64,000 nucleotides of DNA from Nitrospirillum amazonense (GCF_007828045.1 NZ_VITN01000001.1:62001-126000), one strand, 5' to 3'. Positions 1 to 8,793 are shown, numbered from the stretch's first letter. The notes: generated from the sequence alone by a model not told the origin. Numbers and translations are program-made.

Positions 1-1032
1 CTTGCCCGGCTGCGCGTCGCTGAAGGGTGCCGTCTCGGTGGCCTGGTGGGTGGCGAGGAAGGCCAGCACCCCCCGCGCCAGGCGGGGGTTCAGCCACATC
101 ATCTGCAAGGCGGAGATGATGCCGTCGCGGCCGAAGGCGGTGGAGAACCAGGGGATGCCGGCATAGGGGTAGGGGCCGGTGGACAATTCCGTCGTCAGCA
201 GGGCGGTGTCCGCCTGGGCACGCGCCAGCCAGTCGTTGAACACCCGGCCGGAGCTGTAGACGCTGGCGCCGCGACGACGCTTGGTGCGCATCTCCAGCCG
301 CGCCCGCACCGCGGCGGCACGAAAGCGCACACGGCTGGGCGTGTCCGTCCGCTCGGTCCCCACCTCGATGTACAGGACATGGTCGCGGCGCTTGGGCAGG
401 TTGATGTTGAACACGGCGCGATCACCCTGCAACCGGTCGGGCGCCTGGCTGAAGGACAGGGTGGACTGGCGGGTCACCTGGTCCAGGCCCTCATAGCTCA
501 GCGTCACACCGTCGCCGGACAGCTGGGCCTCATGCGTGCGGCCGCGCAGCTGGCGGGTGGAGCCCCGCACCTCGAACATGTCGCGGAAGTCGGCGGCGAA
601 ATTGAAGGTCAGCGGCACGACGATGTCGCTGCTGCCGAAATTGGACAGGGTGACCCGCTCATACAGCCGATTCTGCCACAGGATGCGCGTGCGCTCGATA
701 TGGATGACGCCCCACAGGGTCATGCCGCCGCCGGGGGCGGGCATGGGCACGTTGGTGCTGTTGGCCGTGAACAGGATGTTGTCCTCGCTGAGCGAGGCGC
801 CCAGCAGCGACGGTTCCTTATCGCCGATGCGCAACTGATAGCGGGACAGGATGCGGGTGTCGTCCACGAACAGGCCATCGCCCTGGCCCTGGATGTCGCC
901 ATGGGCGTCGGCCACGACGAAGCAATCGCCGTGCTTCAGCGCGAACAGCTTGAAGGTCTCGCGCGGGCCGCTGCCGTCGGGGCCGGCCAGGCCGATGGCC
1001 GGGTCCAACTGTCGTTCGTCGAGGGCTGCCAT
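1..1032 (-). CDS. Amylo-alpha-1,6-glucosidase / glycogen debranching enzyme, N-terminal half (cut by window edge)
   Basis: The reading frame is open from an ATG at 1032 down to base 1, giving 344 codons without a stop, so the C-terminal part lies outside the window. The translation starts MAALDERQLDPAIG and carries the features of the bacterial debranching N-terminal beta-sandwich domain: DGLFVDDTRILSRY near residues 52-65 and LTFNFAADFRDMFEVRG around residue 150. The start of the (alpha/alpha)6 catalytic domain follows, with GIPWFSTAFGRDGIISALQ near residues 300-320. Family members hydrolyse alpha-1,6 branches in glycogen-like glucans and are usually about 700 residues long. It lies 29 bp downstream of a GT4 glycosyltransferase on the same strand, so the two are probably cotranscribed. 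The ribosome binding site is weak, so the exact start is uncertain. Confidence 0.85.
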   Translation of the reverse strand, partial: MAALDERQLDPAIGLAGPDGSGPRETFKLFALKHGDCFVVADAHGDIQGQGDGLFVDDTRILSRYQLRIGDKEPSLLGASLSEDNILFTANSTNVPMPAPGGGMTLWGVIHIERTRILWQNRLYERVTLSNFGSSDIVVPLTFNFAADFRDMFEVRGSTRQLRGRTHEAQLSGDGVTLSYEGLDQVTRQSTLSFSQAPDRLQGDRAVFNINLPKRRDHVLYIEVGTERTDTPSRVRFRAAAVRARLEMRTKRRRGASVYSSGRVFNDWLARAQADTALLTTELSTGPYPYAGIPWFSTAFGRDGIISALQMMWLNPRLARGVLAFLATHQATETAPFSDAQPGK

Positions 1033-1061
1033 GGGGGTCTGGTCTCGCGGGGCCGGTGGGA

Positions 1062-2156
1062 TCAGGGCGACGGGGCGGCGACGGCGCGGTCGCCGGGCAG
1101 GCCGGCGGCCCCGCCGCCCTTCAGCAAGGCCTCATAGGCGGCCACGTAGTTGCGCGCCATGGCCGCGACGGAAAAGCGTCGCTCGAACACCTCGCGGATG
1201 CGGGCGCGGTCCAGGGTGCGCACCTTTTCAACGGCGTCCACGGCGTCGGCGATGGTATCGACGACGAAGCCGGTCACGCCCTGGTCGATGATCTCGGGCA
1301 TGGCGCCGTTGTTCCAGGCGATGACGGGCGTGCCGCAGGCGAAGGCCTCGATCACCACCAGGCCGAAGGGTTCCGGCCAATCGATGGGCATCAGCAGGGC
1401 GGCGGCGTCGCCCAGGAAATCGGGCTTTCCGGCGTCGTCGATCTCACCGACGTGCTGAATGGCGCGGCCGTCGATGCGCGGTTCGACGTGTTCCTTGAAA
1501 TACGGGCCGTCGTCGTCCCCCACCTTGGCCGCCATCTTCAGCGGCCGGCCGGATTTCTCCGCGATCTCGATGGCACGGTCCGGCCGCTTGTCGCGGGAGA
1601 AGCGGCCCAGGAAGGCCAGGTAGTTGCCGGTGCCGCCCGGCCGGCCCGCCGGCGGGCGGTACAGGTCCAGCGGCAGGCCGTGATAGACGGTGGCCAGCCA
1701 GTTGGCATCCGCCAGGGGCCGCCGCTGCCGGTCCGAGATGGAGATCATGGGGTAGCGCGGCCAAAGCCCGTAGGACGGCGCCAGGTCAACATAGTCCAGG
1801 CGGCCGTGCGGCGTGGTCACCGTGCGCTGCGCACATTCCTTGAAGAAGGGAAAGTGCATGAAATGGCTGAGGTGGAAATGCAGTACGTCGAACTCATCCG
1901 CGCGGGCCCGCACCTGCTCCAGCATGGCCAGGTGGGCCGCCACCGGCGACTTCAATGGCGCGCCATCCAGCCACAGCGCCTTGGGCCGCATGGGCACCAG
2001 CCTGGCCTTGGTCTGGGAGGCCCCGCTGGCGAACAGGGTCACGTCATGACCCAGGTCCACCAACTCATCCGTGAGATAAGATATAACCCTTTCAGTACCA
2101 CCATAGTATGTTGGCGGCACCGTCTCATACAGCGGGGCGATTTGCGCAATCTTCAT
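1062..2156 (-). CDS. Glycosyltransferase family 4 (GT-B fold)
   Basis: 364-residue cytoplasmic GT4-type glycosyltransferase. Visible motifs are the N-terminal MKIAQIAPLYETVPP with the glycine-rich acceptor loop YYGGTERV, the central FLGRFSRDKRPDRAIEIAE, and the C-terminal donor-binding EX7E-like segment EPFGLVVIEAFACGTPVIA followed by GAMPEIIDQGVTGFVV. I chose the ATG at 2156 because an AGGGA ribosome site lies just upstream and the family N-terminus begins there; the frame extends 16 codons further upstream without a site. The debranching-type enzyme follows 29 bp downstream. GT4 enzymes of this subtype are found with such glucosidases in alphaproteobacteria. The substrate is not evident from sequence. 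Confidence 0.88.
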   Translation of the reverse strand: MKIAQIAPLYETVPPTYYGGTERVISYLTDELVDLGHDVTLFASGASQTKARLVPMRPKALWLDGAPLKSPVAAHLAMLEQVRARADEFDVLHFHLSHFMHFPFFKECAQRTVTTPHGRLDYVDLAPSYGLWPRYPMISISDRQRRPLADANWLATVYHGLPLDLYRPPAGRPGGTGNYLAFLGRFSRDKRPDRAIEIAEKSGRPLKMAAKVGDDDGPYFKEHVEPRIDGRAIQHVGEIDDAGKPDFLGDAAALLMPIDWPEPFGLVVIEAFACGTPVIAWNNGAMPEIIDQGVTGFVVDTIADAVDAVEKVRTLDRARIREVFERRFSVAAMARNYVAAYEALLKGGGAAGLPGDRAVAAPSP

Positions 2157-2366
2157 CGACGGTAATTCCCTAAATCGATGATGGAAATTGGCACGCACAC
2201 CCATGAGTATTGATGGTGCGCCGCCAAAGGGACCGGCGCAACCGTATCATCGGTTGGTGGTAGCAACCATAATTCTTAATGAATAGGGCATGGGGGCGAG
2301 GCCACCGCCCGAATTTGACGCGCCATCGCACCCTGGGCCTTTCGGCCTAGACCTGCTGCCGGGCGG

Positions 2367-2861
2367 TCAGGCGGCGGGCTTGGCCTTGGGCGCATAGCGC
2401 TGGCGGATGGCATCGTCCGCGCCGGGGCCGGCCGCCAGGCGGAAATCTCGGCTGGTGGCGGGCTTGCCGCTTACCCGGTCCACCAGCACCATGTCGGCGG
2501 GCTGGCCCGTCTGGGTGTCGACCAGTTGCACGGTCGGTCCCTCGGGCGCGAAGTGGCGATTGCCCCAGGCCAGCAGGGCCAGCATGACCTCGCGGAAATC
2601 GCGGCCCCGCTCGGTCAGCACATACTCGTACCGGGGCGGGCGTTCACTGTATTGCCGCTTTTCCATCAGCCCGGCCTCGACCAGGGCGGTCAGGCGGCGG
2701 GTCAGCATGTTGGGGGCGATATCCAGGCTTTTCTGGAACTGGTCGAAGCGCGTCATGCCGTGAAAGGCGTCGCGCAGGATCAGGATGCTCCACCACTCCC
2801 CCACCCGTTCCAGGCTGCGGGCGATGGGGCAGGTCAGGTCCTCGAAACTTTTACGCTGCAT
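2367..2861 (-). CDS. HxlR-family winged-helix transcriptional regulator
   Basis: 165-residue regulator. The HxlR signature is clear: CPIARSLERVGEWWSILILR at residues 10-29, then the recognition region FQKSLDIAPNMLTRRLTALV and the wing RPPRYEYVLTERGRDF. A conserved Cys (residue 10) at the usual sensing position is present; some HxlR proteins sense electrophiles or oxidants with it, but this is inference here. The ATG at 2861 is preferred because GAAGG lies 6-8 bp upstream; the frame could begin 16 codons earlier. The C-terminal about 60 residues extend past the minimal HxlR domain. It stands alone, with no obvious target gene next to it. Confidence 0.9.
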   Translation of the reverse strand: MQRKSFEDLTCPIARSLERVGEWWSILILRDAFHGMTRFDQFQKSLDIAPNMLTRRLTALVEAGLMEKRQYSERPPRYEYVLTERGRDFREVMLALLAWGNRHFAPEGPTVQLVDTQTGQPADMVLVDRVSGKPATSRDFRLAAGPGADDAIRQRYAPKAKPAA

Positions 2862-2958
2862 GGCGAGCCTTCGGCGGCGGATTGCGCATCCGCGACTTTC
2901 ATGGTGCAAGTGTAAGGCCGCCGCAGTGGGCTGCGCAAGGGGTCGCGACCAGCGTGGG

Positions 2959-3300
2959 CTAGAATCTCAAGCCCTGGAACCAGCGGAACAGGGCCTGCAG
3001 GCCGGTGTAAAGGCGCCCGGCGCCGATGGCGTCCATCCAGTCCTGCCAGGCCTGCACCCAGCCGGACAGCCGGTCGGTCACCGGGTTGATGGGCAGGCCG
3101 TTGACCCAATCGGCCAGCGGATGGGCGCCCAGCACCAGCGCCACCAGGGTGGCCGCCGCCAGGGACAGGGCCACGGACCGCAGGCGGGAGGGGGCCGCCC
3201 CCTCGATCACCTCGACCGGGTTGTAGCGGGGGCGCACGGGCGGGGGCGCGGGTGTCGCCTCGGCGGGGGCTGACAGGCGGCGGGTCGGGATGGCGTTCAT
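2959..3300 (-). CDS. Small single-pass membrane protein of the O-acylation cassette
   Basis: 113-residue protein of no recognised family. It has a proline-rich cytoplasmic N-terminus (PAEATPAPPPVRPRYNPVE), one hydrophobic segment at about residues 43-62 (SVALSLAAATLVALVLGAHP), and a tryptophan-rich tail (WVQAWQDWMDAIGAGRLYTG) likely to lie in the periplasm or at the membrane surface. It starts 13 bp after the MBOAT stop codon on the same strand and is the last gene of the four-gene run. Its position suggests an accessory subunit of the acyltransferase, but nothing in the sequence shows a catalytic role. Confidence 0.7.
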   Translation of the reverse strand: MNAIPTRRLSAPAEATPAPPPVRPRYNPVEVIEGAAPSRLRSVALSLAAATLVALVLGAHPLADWVNGLPINPVTDRLSGWVQAWQDWMDAIGAGRLYTGLQALFRWFQGLRF

Positions 3301-3313
3301 GTCGCGGCCCCCC

Positions 3314-4759
3314 TCAGAACTGGAAGTAGATGAAGGGCGCGACGCCCTCGGGCGCGCACGCCTGGATCAGCACCACGGCCAGGCCCACGGCGGCGCCCAT
3401 CGCAGGCCCCAGGAAGGCGGCCGGCAGGCGGCGCACCCCATCCTCGATGCGCGCCAGGCGGTCGGCGGGCAGGAACTGGCTGGCCAGGGTGCCGGCGATC
3501 AGCAGCAGGGTCAGGGGCGTGGCGGCGGTGGGCAGCACGTGCCACCGGCCGAAGCCCGCCAGGAAGTGGCCCGCCACCTCCAGCGTGGGCGAGCGGAAGA
3601 AGATCCAGGTAAAGCAGACGAAGTGGAAGGTGGCGACGATGGCCAGAACCCGCCGCCAGCCGCGCAGGGGCGGCGCCTCCCATTGCCCCAGGGTGATGGC
3701 GCGCAGGCGGTTCACCAGATGCTCCGTCACCAGCATGCCGCCGTGCAGCGCGCCCCAGATGACGAAGGTCCAGTTGGCGCCGTGCCACAGGCCGCCCAGC
3801 AGCATGGTGATCATCAGGTTGCGGCAATGCCGCCATGTGCCGCCCCGGTTGCCGCCCAGGGGGATGTAGAGATAGTCGCGCAGCCACGACGACAGTGAGA
3901 TGTGCCAACGCCGCCAGAATTCCCGCAGGGAGCCCGACCGGTAGGGCTGGTCGAAGTTCTGTGGGAAGCGGAAGCCCAGCAGCGCCGCCAGGCCGATGGC
4001 GATGTCGGTGTAGGCGCTGAAGTCGCAATAGATCTGCATGGCGTAGCCGTATGTGGCCAGCAGCAGATCCAGGGCGCCGTAGCGGTCCGGGTCCATGAAC
4101 ACGGCGTCGACCAGGTCGGTCGCCAGGTAGTTGGCCACCACCACCTTCTTGAACAGCCCGCCCATGATCAGCAGGTAGGCGCGGGTGGCGCGGATGTCGT
4201 CCGGATCCGGCCGTTCCCCGATCTGGGGCAGGAAGTGGCTGGCGCGGACGATGGGGCCCGCCACCAACTGGGGAAAGAAGGAGATGTAGAGCACCAGGTG
4301 CATCAGGCTGGCCGGCCGCCGCAAGGTGCCGCGGTACAGATCCACCAGGTAGGAGATGCCGTGGAAGGTGAAGAAGGAGATGCCGACGGGCACCACCATG
4401 TCCAGGAAGCCCAGCCGCACCGGCAGGCCCAGCAGGGTGGCGGTGTCGTTCACCGCGTGGCTGGTGAAGTCGGCGTACTTGAAGAAGGCCAGCACGCCCA
4501 GGTTCACGGCCACGGCCAGGGAGACCGCCAGCTTGCGCCGGGCCGGGCTGCCCTGGCGCACGATGGCGTGTCCGGCCAGGTAGTTGAATAGCGTGCTGCC
4601 GCCCAGCAGGAACAGGTAGCGCCAATCCCACCAGCCGTAGAAGACGTAGCTGGCGGCCGACAGGAAGGCGATGCGCCCCTGCGGGAAGCGCACCAGCGCC
4701 CAGGCGGCGGCGAAGACGATCAGGAAAAACAGGCCGAAGTTCAGCGTGGGGAACAGCAT
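3314..4759 (-). CDS. MBOAT-family membrane O-acyltransferase (AlgI-like)
   Basis: 481-residue polytopic membrane protein of the AlgI/PatA/DltB group, which moves acyl groups (usually acetyl) across the inner membrane for transfer to exported polysaccharides. Diagnostic segments are YVFYGWWDWRYLFLL near residue 40, YCDFSAYTDIAIGLAALLGF, LREFWRRWHISLSSWLRDYL, and the catalytic-histidine stretch LLGGLWHGANWTFVIWGALH. The ATG at 4759 has AGGGAAC upstream and leaves 10 bp after the preceding stop; an upstream in-frame start would overlap that gene. It follows two SGNH proteins that could complete periplasmic transfer, as AlgJ/AlgX or PatB do in known systems. The glycan substrate is unknown; no polysaccharide synthase lies in the window. 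Confidence 0.92.
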   Translation of the reverse strand: MLFPTLNFGLFFLIVFAAAWALVRFPQGRIAFLSAASYVFYGWWDWRYLFLLGGSTLFNYLAGHAIVRQGSPARRKLAVSLAVAVNLGVLAFFKYADFTSHAVNDTATLLGLPVRLGFLDMVVPVGISFFTFHGISYLVDLYRGTLRRPASLMHLVLYISFFPQLVAGPIVRASHFLPQIGERPDPDDIRATRAYLLIMGGLFKKVVVANYLATDLVDAVFMDPDRYGALDLLLATYGYAMQIYCDFSAYTDIAIGLAALLGFRFPQNFDQPYRSGSLREFWRRWHISLSSWLRDYLYIPLGGNRGGTWRHCRNLMITMLLGGLWHGANWTFVIWGALHGGMLVTEHLVNRLRAITLGQWEAPPLRGWRRVLAIVATFHFVCFTWIFFRSPTLEVAGHFLAGFGRWHVLPTAATPLTLLLIAGTLASQFLPADRLARIEDGVRRLPAAFLGPAMGAAVGLAVVLIQACAPEGVAPFIYFQF

Positions 4760-4769
4760 GGGGGTTCCC

Positions 4770-6170
4770 TCACCGGCCGGCCAAGGCAGCGGCGGCCGCA
4801 TCGGGGCGCCCGGCCACCACCGGGCGAGGCGGCACGGCCCCGGGCTGGATATAGCCCTGGTACTGGTCCATCAGCCAGGCGAAGAAGGCGTTGGCCGTCA
4901 GGGTGTAGCCTTCCGGCGTCAGGTGCACATGGTCGGCCCGGGCCAGGGGCACGGCCTGGCGCACCCAACGGTCCATGCCGCAGGCCCCCGGCATCATTTG
5001 TGACCAATCCCAGAACACATAGTCGCCGGATTTGGCGCCCTGGGCCTGCAGGGCCCGCACCCGCCCCAGCATGGTGGGCGTGTACCAGGCGCATTTCCCT
5101 AGGGGCGGCGGAGTATCCTGGCAGGGGAAGACGGCATCCTTGTCCGCCACCTTCTTGCAGGCGGCGGATTCCGCCTGGCCGTCCAGGGGACCCAGGACGA
5201 CCACGGCCACCGGCCCGGCATTCAGCCGGCGCAGCGCCGCCTTGAAGCGTTCCTGGTAGGCGGACAGGTCCAGGTCACGGTCGAAGCCCTCATTGGTGCC
5301 ATAGGCCAGGATGACCAGGTCCGGCTTGCGCCTGGCCAGTTCCAGCGCCACCGTCTCAGGGTTCCAGCGGTCCATGGTGGTCAGCCGCGCGCCGACCACG
5401 CCCGCGCTGTCGAACACGACGCCCGGCTTGGCCCGGTCCAGCGACCAGCCGGCGATGTCCACCGGCCGGGCGTCCGCCGCCACCAGCTTCAGCTGCTGCG
5501 CCTGTCCCGCCGTGGGCAGGGTGACCCAATCGGCCTGGCCGGCGGGCCCTTGCGTGGGGATCTGCTTCACCACCCGGTCGTCGATCAGCACCAGCAGGTC
5601 GCCGCCGCCCGGCTGCCGCACCACGGTGACGCCGGCGATGTCGAAGCCCAAGCCATCCTTGGGTGTGACGGCAATGGCCGCCCCGCGGGCGCGGCTGCGG
5701 GCGACGAAGCCGGTCATGCCCCAGCCCGGCGACGGGGTGTCGCTGAGGCTGTTGAAGTACTGCCACTTGCCTTCCTGGGTCACCGCCACGTCGGCGCGGC
5801 GCGACCCGATGTAGGGCTTGCCCGCCGGCATGTAGCCCGGCCCGGCGGAGCCGAAGCGTTCCTGCAGGGCGTCGCGCAGGCGGGTGGTGAAGACGCCGCC
5901 GGCGGTGTGGCTGTCGCCCAGTTGCAGGATGTCGACCGTGCCGCCATGCCCGGCCTCGATGGCCGCCAGCCGCTGAAACAGGCGTTCAAAGCCCGGATTG
6001 CCGTCATAGGGCGAGGGCGCACGGGCCGGCGGCGCCGACGGCAGGGTCCCGGTAGCGGCGACCTGGGTGGCCCCTTTGGGCACGGGGGAGGCCGAAGGGC
6101 CGGCGGGCGCGCCGCTGCACGCCGCCAGGGCGGCCAGCATCAGGCTGAGGGACGCAAGACGGCGGCGCAT
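4770..6170 (-). CDS. SGNH/GDSL-fold lipoprotein, probable periplasmic O-acetyltransferase or esterase
   Basis: 466 residues. The N-terminus MRRRLASLSLMLAALAACSG is a lipoprotein signal with lipobox LAAC, so the protein is probably anchored in a membrane facing the periplasm. SGNH blocks are visible: DILQLGDSHTAGG (block I, catalytic Ser in GDSH), LAYGTNEGFD (block III, with Asn), and DHVHLTPEGYTLTANAFF (block V, Asp and His of the triad). The gene begins 5 bp after the upstream SGNH gene and ends 10 bp before the MBOAT gene, so all are likely one operon. In AlgX/PatB-type systems the SGNH partner takes acyl groups from the MBOAT protein; that role is inferred here. Confidence 0.87.
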   Translation of the reverse strand: MRRRLASLSLMLAALAACSGAPAGPSASPVPKGATQVAATGTLPSAPPARAPSPYDGNPGFERLFQRLAAIEAGHGGTVDILQLGDSHTAGGVFTTRLRDALQERFGSAGPGYMPAGKPYIGSRRADVAVTQEGKWQYFNSLSDTPSPGWGMTGFVARSRARGAAIAVTPKDGLGFDIAGVTVVRQPGGGDLLVLIDDRVVKQIPTQGPAGQADWVTLPTAGQAQQLKLVAADARPVDIAGWSLDRAKPGVVFDSAGVVGARLTTMDRWNPETVALELARRKPDLVILAYGTNEGFDRDLDLSAYQERFKAALRRLNAGPVAVVVLGPLDGQAESAACKKVADKDAVFPCQDTPPPLGKCAWYTPTMLGRVRALQAQGAKSGDYVFWDWSQMMPGACGMDRWVRQAVPLARADHVHLTPEGYTLTANAFFAWLMDQYQGYIQPGAVPPRPVVAGRPDAAAAALAGR

Positions 6171-6175
6171 GGAGG

Positions 6176-7201
6176 TCAGAGCTGCCGCGCCGGGGTGGCC
6201 ATGAGCACCCGGCCGCGAGAGCCGATGGACGAACCGGCCGCGGCACCCGTGGCGGCACCGGGTTGCTGGCTCATGGGCTGGCTGGCCGGCAGGTCGGCCG
6301 GCATGGGCTTGGCGATGGGGGCGTCGGAAGGGGTGGAGGTGACGGCCGCCGGCGTGACCGCCGGAACGTTCGCTGGAACCGGGGCCGGGGCCGGCGCTGA
6401 AGCGACCGGGGCGGGGGCCGGCGGGGTGGCGGACGCAGCCTTGACCGCCGGTTTGGCCGCCGGCGCCCCGGCCAGCTGCAGCCGGGTCAGCACCTTGCCC
6501 GCCACCAGCTGATAGCCATAACCGGTGAAGTGGATGCCATCGTCGGACCGCAGCTGCTGGCTTTTCTGGCGGCTGTCATCGACCCGCGCCATGAAGTTGC
6601 CGTCGGCGTCCAGATAGTCCTGGTACAGCGGCAGGAACACGGCGCCGTACTTGCCGGCTTCGGTTTCATAGAGGCCGGTCATGAACTTGGCGTCGTCGTT
6701 CGTTTCCGGCTTCCGCATGACGGGCAGGCCCACCCACACGGTGGTGACGTGGTGTTCCTTCAGCGTCTGCAGCAGCCAGTCGATGCGCTGCGTGTAGACG
6801 TTGGTCCAGCCCGGCGACTTGAACAGGTAGCCCTTGCGGTTCTCGTCGCGCACGCCCTGCATGTCGTTGGCGCCGAACATGATGACGGCGTAGCCGCCCT
6901 CCCCCGCCTCATCGATCTGGCGGGCGGTCTCGGCCTGCCAGCTGGCATAATCAGGCCGGGTCAGGCCGGCGCCCAGCTGGGAATGGCGCATCAGCCGTGT
7001 CTGCGGCTGGGATTTCAGCCGTTCGTACAGGCCGCTCCACACCCCATCGGCCAAGGAATCGCCATAGACGGAAATCGTGACGCCAGCCGGGGTGGCGGGC
7101 GTCTGGGGAATCGCCGCGGGCGGGGCCACCGGCTCGGCACGGGCGATGGCTGCGGTCAAACCGAAAAATGCACTAAAAACAATAACGAACCGGCGGTTCA
7201 T
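6176..7201 (-). CDS. DUF459-type SGNH hydrolase-like secreted protein
   Basis: 341 residues starting MNRRFVIVFSAFFGLTAAIARA, a cleavable signal peptide. The domain that follows has SGNH-like blocks: VTISVYGDSLADGVW (Ser block), YAVIMFGANDMQGVRDENRKG (Gly-Ala-Asn-Asp block) and SDDGIHFTGYGYQLVAGKVL (Asp-His block), which fit the DUF459 family. From about residue 245 the protein is a low-complexity Ala/Pro tail (repeats like PAPAPVASAPAPAPVPA). The ATG at 7201 is chosen for its signal peptide and the AGGGG upstream; the frame runs further upstream but over the lysozyme gene. It is the first gene of the O-acylation cassette and probably acts in the periplasm with the MBOAT protein. Confidence 0.85.
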   Translation of the reverse strand: MNRRFVIVFSAFFGLTAAIARAEPVAPPAAIPQTPATPAGVTISVYGDSLADGVWSGLYERLKSQPQTRLMRHSQLGAGLTRPDYASWQAETARQIDEAGEGGYAVIMFGANDMQGVRDENRKGYLFKSPGWTNVYTQRIDWLLQTLKEHHVTTVWVGLPVMRKPETNDDAKFMTGLYETEAGKYGAVFLPLYQDYLDADGNFMARVDDSRQKSQQLRSDDGIHFTGYGYQLVAGKVLTRLQLAGAPAAKPAVKAASATPPAPAPVASAPAPAPVPANVPAVTPAAVTSTPSDAPIAKPMPADLPASQPMSQQPGAATGAAAGSSIGSRGRVLMATPARQL

Positions 7202-7338
7202 CGAGGGCCCCTGACTGCCGAACCTAATGAATCCCAAGAGGGTGGCGCGGACGGCGTCAATACAGCCGCCCGCATCGTCATACCGGGAGTCCCGGCGCCT
7301 GTCACGCGCCGGCTGGGGATAGCTCCAACGCCTATGGA

Positions 7339-7788
7339 TCAAGCCGTCAGGAACAGGGCCTGTTCCTTCTGCCGGCGGGCGGCGAGCCCCGGCAGCGTGA
7401 CCAGCTGGCCATTCACCGTCGCCTTGTCCCAGACCAGGAACTGTTCGGCGGCGCCGGCGTAATCGCCCTGGTTCAACAGACGCAACAGCGTGGACTGGGT
7501 CAGGGCGCCGACACCCAGGTTGAACGCGAAATCCGTCAGCGCGGCGTACTGGTTGTCGGTCAGCGGCACCGTCACCGCCGTGCCCACCCCGTTGCCGGCG
7601 GTGGCCAAATCCTGGGCCAGCAGGTTCTGGGCCTGGTCTTGGGTGATGGTCATGCCCGGCGTGACGTCGGGCCCGGTATGGCCATACCCGATGGTCAGGC
7701 GGCCGGCGGGGCAGAGATAGGCGGTCAGTCGCAGTCCCTCGGACTGTTCGGTCAAGGCGATACCCGCGGCGTTCACAGTCCTGGTCAT
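7339..7788 (-). CDS. GH24 (T4-type) lysozyme / endolysin
   Basis: 149-residue peptidoglycan muramidase-like protein. The T4-lysozyme triad spacing is present in the phage P1/P21 form: Glu in QSEGLRL, Cys nine residues later (YLCPAG), then Thr in RLTIGYGHTGPDVTPG. It also has the conserved DNQYAALTDFAFNLGVGALT helix. No signal peptide is visible, so export would need a holin or another route. An in-frame GTG six bases upstream (7794) is an alternative start. No holin, spanin or other phage genes are nearby, so this may be a captured endolysin or a domesticated autolysin. It is separated by 137 bp from the DUF459 gene on the same strand. Confidence 0.88.
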   Translation of the reverse strand: MTRTVNAAGIALTEQSEGLRLTAYLCPAGRLTIGYGHTGPDVTPGMTITQDQAQNLLAQDLATAGNGVGTAVTVPLTDNQYAALTDFAFNLGVGALTQSTLLRLLNQGDYAGAAEQFLVWDKATVNGQLVTLPGLAARRQKEQALFLTA

Positions 7789-8052
7789 TCCCACTCAATC
7801 CCCACATCAGGAAGTACAATTCAGGCTTGCCTTTATAGCCCTGCCCTGCACGTCACCCCACCGGAAAGCCGAGCCCGCGGGCGTCAATTTGCCTAAACGG
7901 TTGCAAATCTCCGCCTTTAGACCGCCATCCTTTGGGCACATTGGGGGGAGAGTATCGGTACCGTATTATCAGTCCCTTAAGGTCCCGCCGCCCCGCCCGG
8001 CGCGGATGGGGTAACCCCGGAAGTACCGGCCTTCAGAGAAAGGGCTCACATC

Positions 8053-8775
8053 ATGTTCCGTCTGCGCCTGCCCCGCCTTCATCGCACCCCTGGGGGGCGC
8101 GCCCGTATGGCGGCGGCCATGTTCACCGCCCTGGTGGCTTTGCCCGTCGCGGCCAAGGCGGAATATGCCTACACCTCCAGCGGCACCATCCTGCGTGCCG
8201 GTCCGGGTGGCGGTTATCCGGCCATCGCCAGCCTGCCGCCCGGGGTGTCCCTGAACGTCTACGGCTGCCTGGCCGGGTGGTCGTGGTGCGACGTGGATTT
8301 CCAGGGTTATCGCGGCTGGCTCTATGGCGGCAGCCTGATGTACCCCTACCAGGGCCAGCGCGTGTACCTGCCCCAGTACGGCGGCGTGATCGGCCTGCCC
8401 ATCATCACCTTCTCGTTCAACGACTATTGGGGCCGCTACTATCGTGACCGGCCGTGGTTCGCGGACCGGCACCGGTGGGAGCGCTTGCCCCCGCCCCGGC
8501 CCATCTACCACCCCGGCCACGACTTCCGCCCCGGTCCGGGCCCAGGCCGGCCCGGTTGGGATCGGTGGGACCACGACCACCGTCCGGGTCCCGGGCCCGG
8601 CCGCCCTGGCCCCGGACCGGGCGACCATCACGACGGCCCCGGCCCTGGCCGTCCGGGTCCCGGTCCTGGCGGTGACCATCATGGCGGTCCCGGGGGCGGT
8701 CCCGGGGGCGGTCCCGGGGGCGACCACCACGGGGGCGACCACCGGGGCGACGGGGACCACGGTCCGCACCGCTGA
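8053..8775 (+). CDS. Secreted SH3-domain protein with Gly/Pro/His-rich repetitive tail
   Basis: 240 residues. After a signal peptide (to about residue 36, VALPVAAKAEYAY) comes a bacterial SH3-type domain: TILRAGPGGGYPAIASLPPG, then YGCLAGWSWCDVDFQGYRGWLYG, where two Cys may pair. A tyrosine-rich linker follows (YYRDRPWFADRHRW). The last about 90 residues are made of PGPGPGRPG-like and GGDHHGG-like repeats. This N-terminal architecture is common in small alphaproteobacterial envelope proteins thought to bind cell wall; the His-rich tail could bind metal, which is inference. AAAGG lies upstream of the ATG. A strong intrinsic terminator follows 18 bp after the stop, so it is probably monocistronic. 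Confidence 0.82.
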   Translation: MFRLRLPRLHRTPGGRARMAAAMFTALVALPVAAKAEYAYTSSGTILRAGPGGGYPAIASLPPGVSLNVYGCLAGWSWCDVDFQGYRGWLYGGSLMYPYQGQRVYLPQYGGVIGLPIITFSFNDYWGRYYRDRPWFADRHRWERLPPPRPIYHPGHDFRPGPGPGRPGWDRWDHDHRPGPGPGRPGPGPGDHHDGPGPGRPGPGPGGDHHGGPGGGPGGGPGGDHHGGDHRGDGDHGPHR

Positions 8776-8793
8776 ACATTCCCACCTTGATTT

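Noticed and set aside
46-1137. Long plus-strand open frame antisense to the debranching enzyme gene
   Set aside because: Its translation is low-complexity and rich in Gly/Ala/His/Gln, typical of an antisense frame in GC-rich DNA; the minus strand encodes a recognisable enzyme. Many similar antisense frames across the window were left out for the same reason.
7339-7788. Prophage suggested by the GH24 endolysin
   Set aside because: No holin, tail, capsid, integrase or attachment-site genes are nearby and flanking genes are chromosomal in character.
8520-8760. Repeats resembling a CRISPR or VNTR array
   Set aside because: They are codon-level repeats of Gly/Pro/His inside a gene, without spacers.
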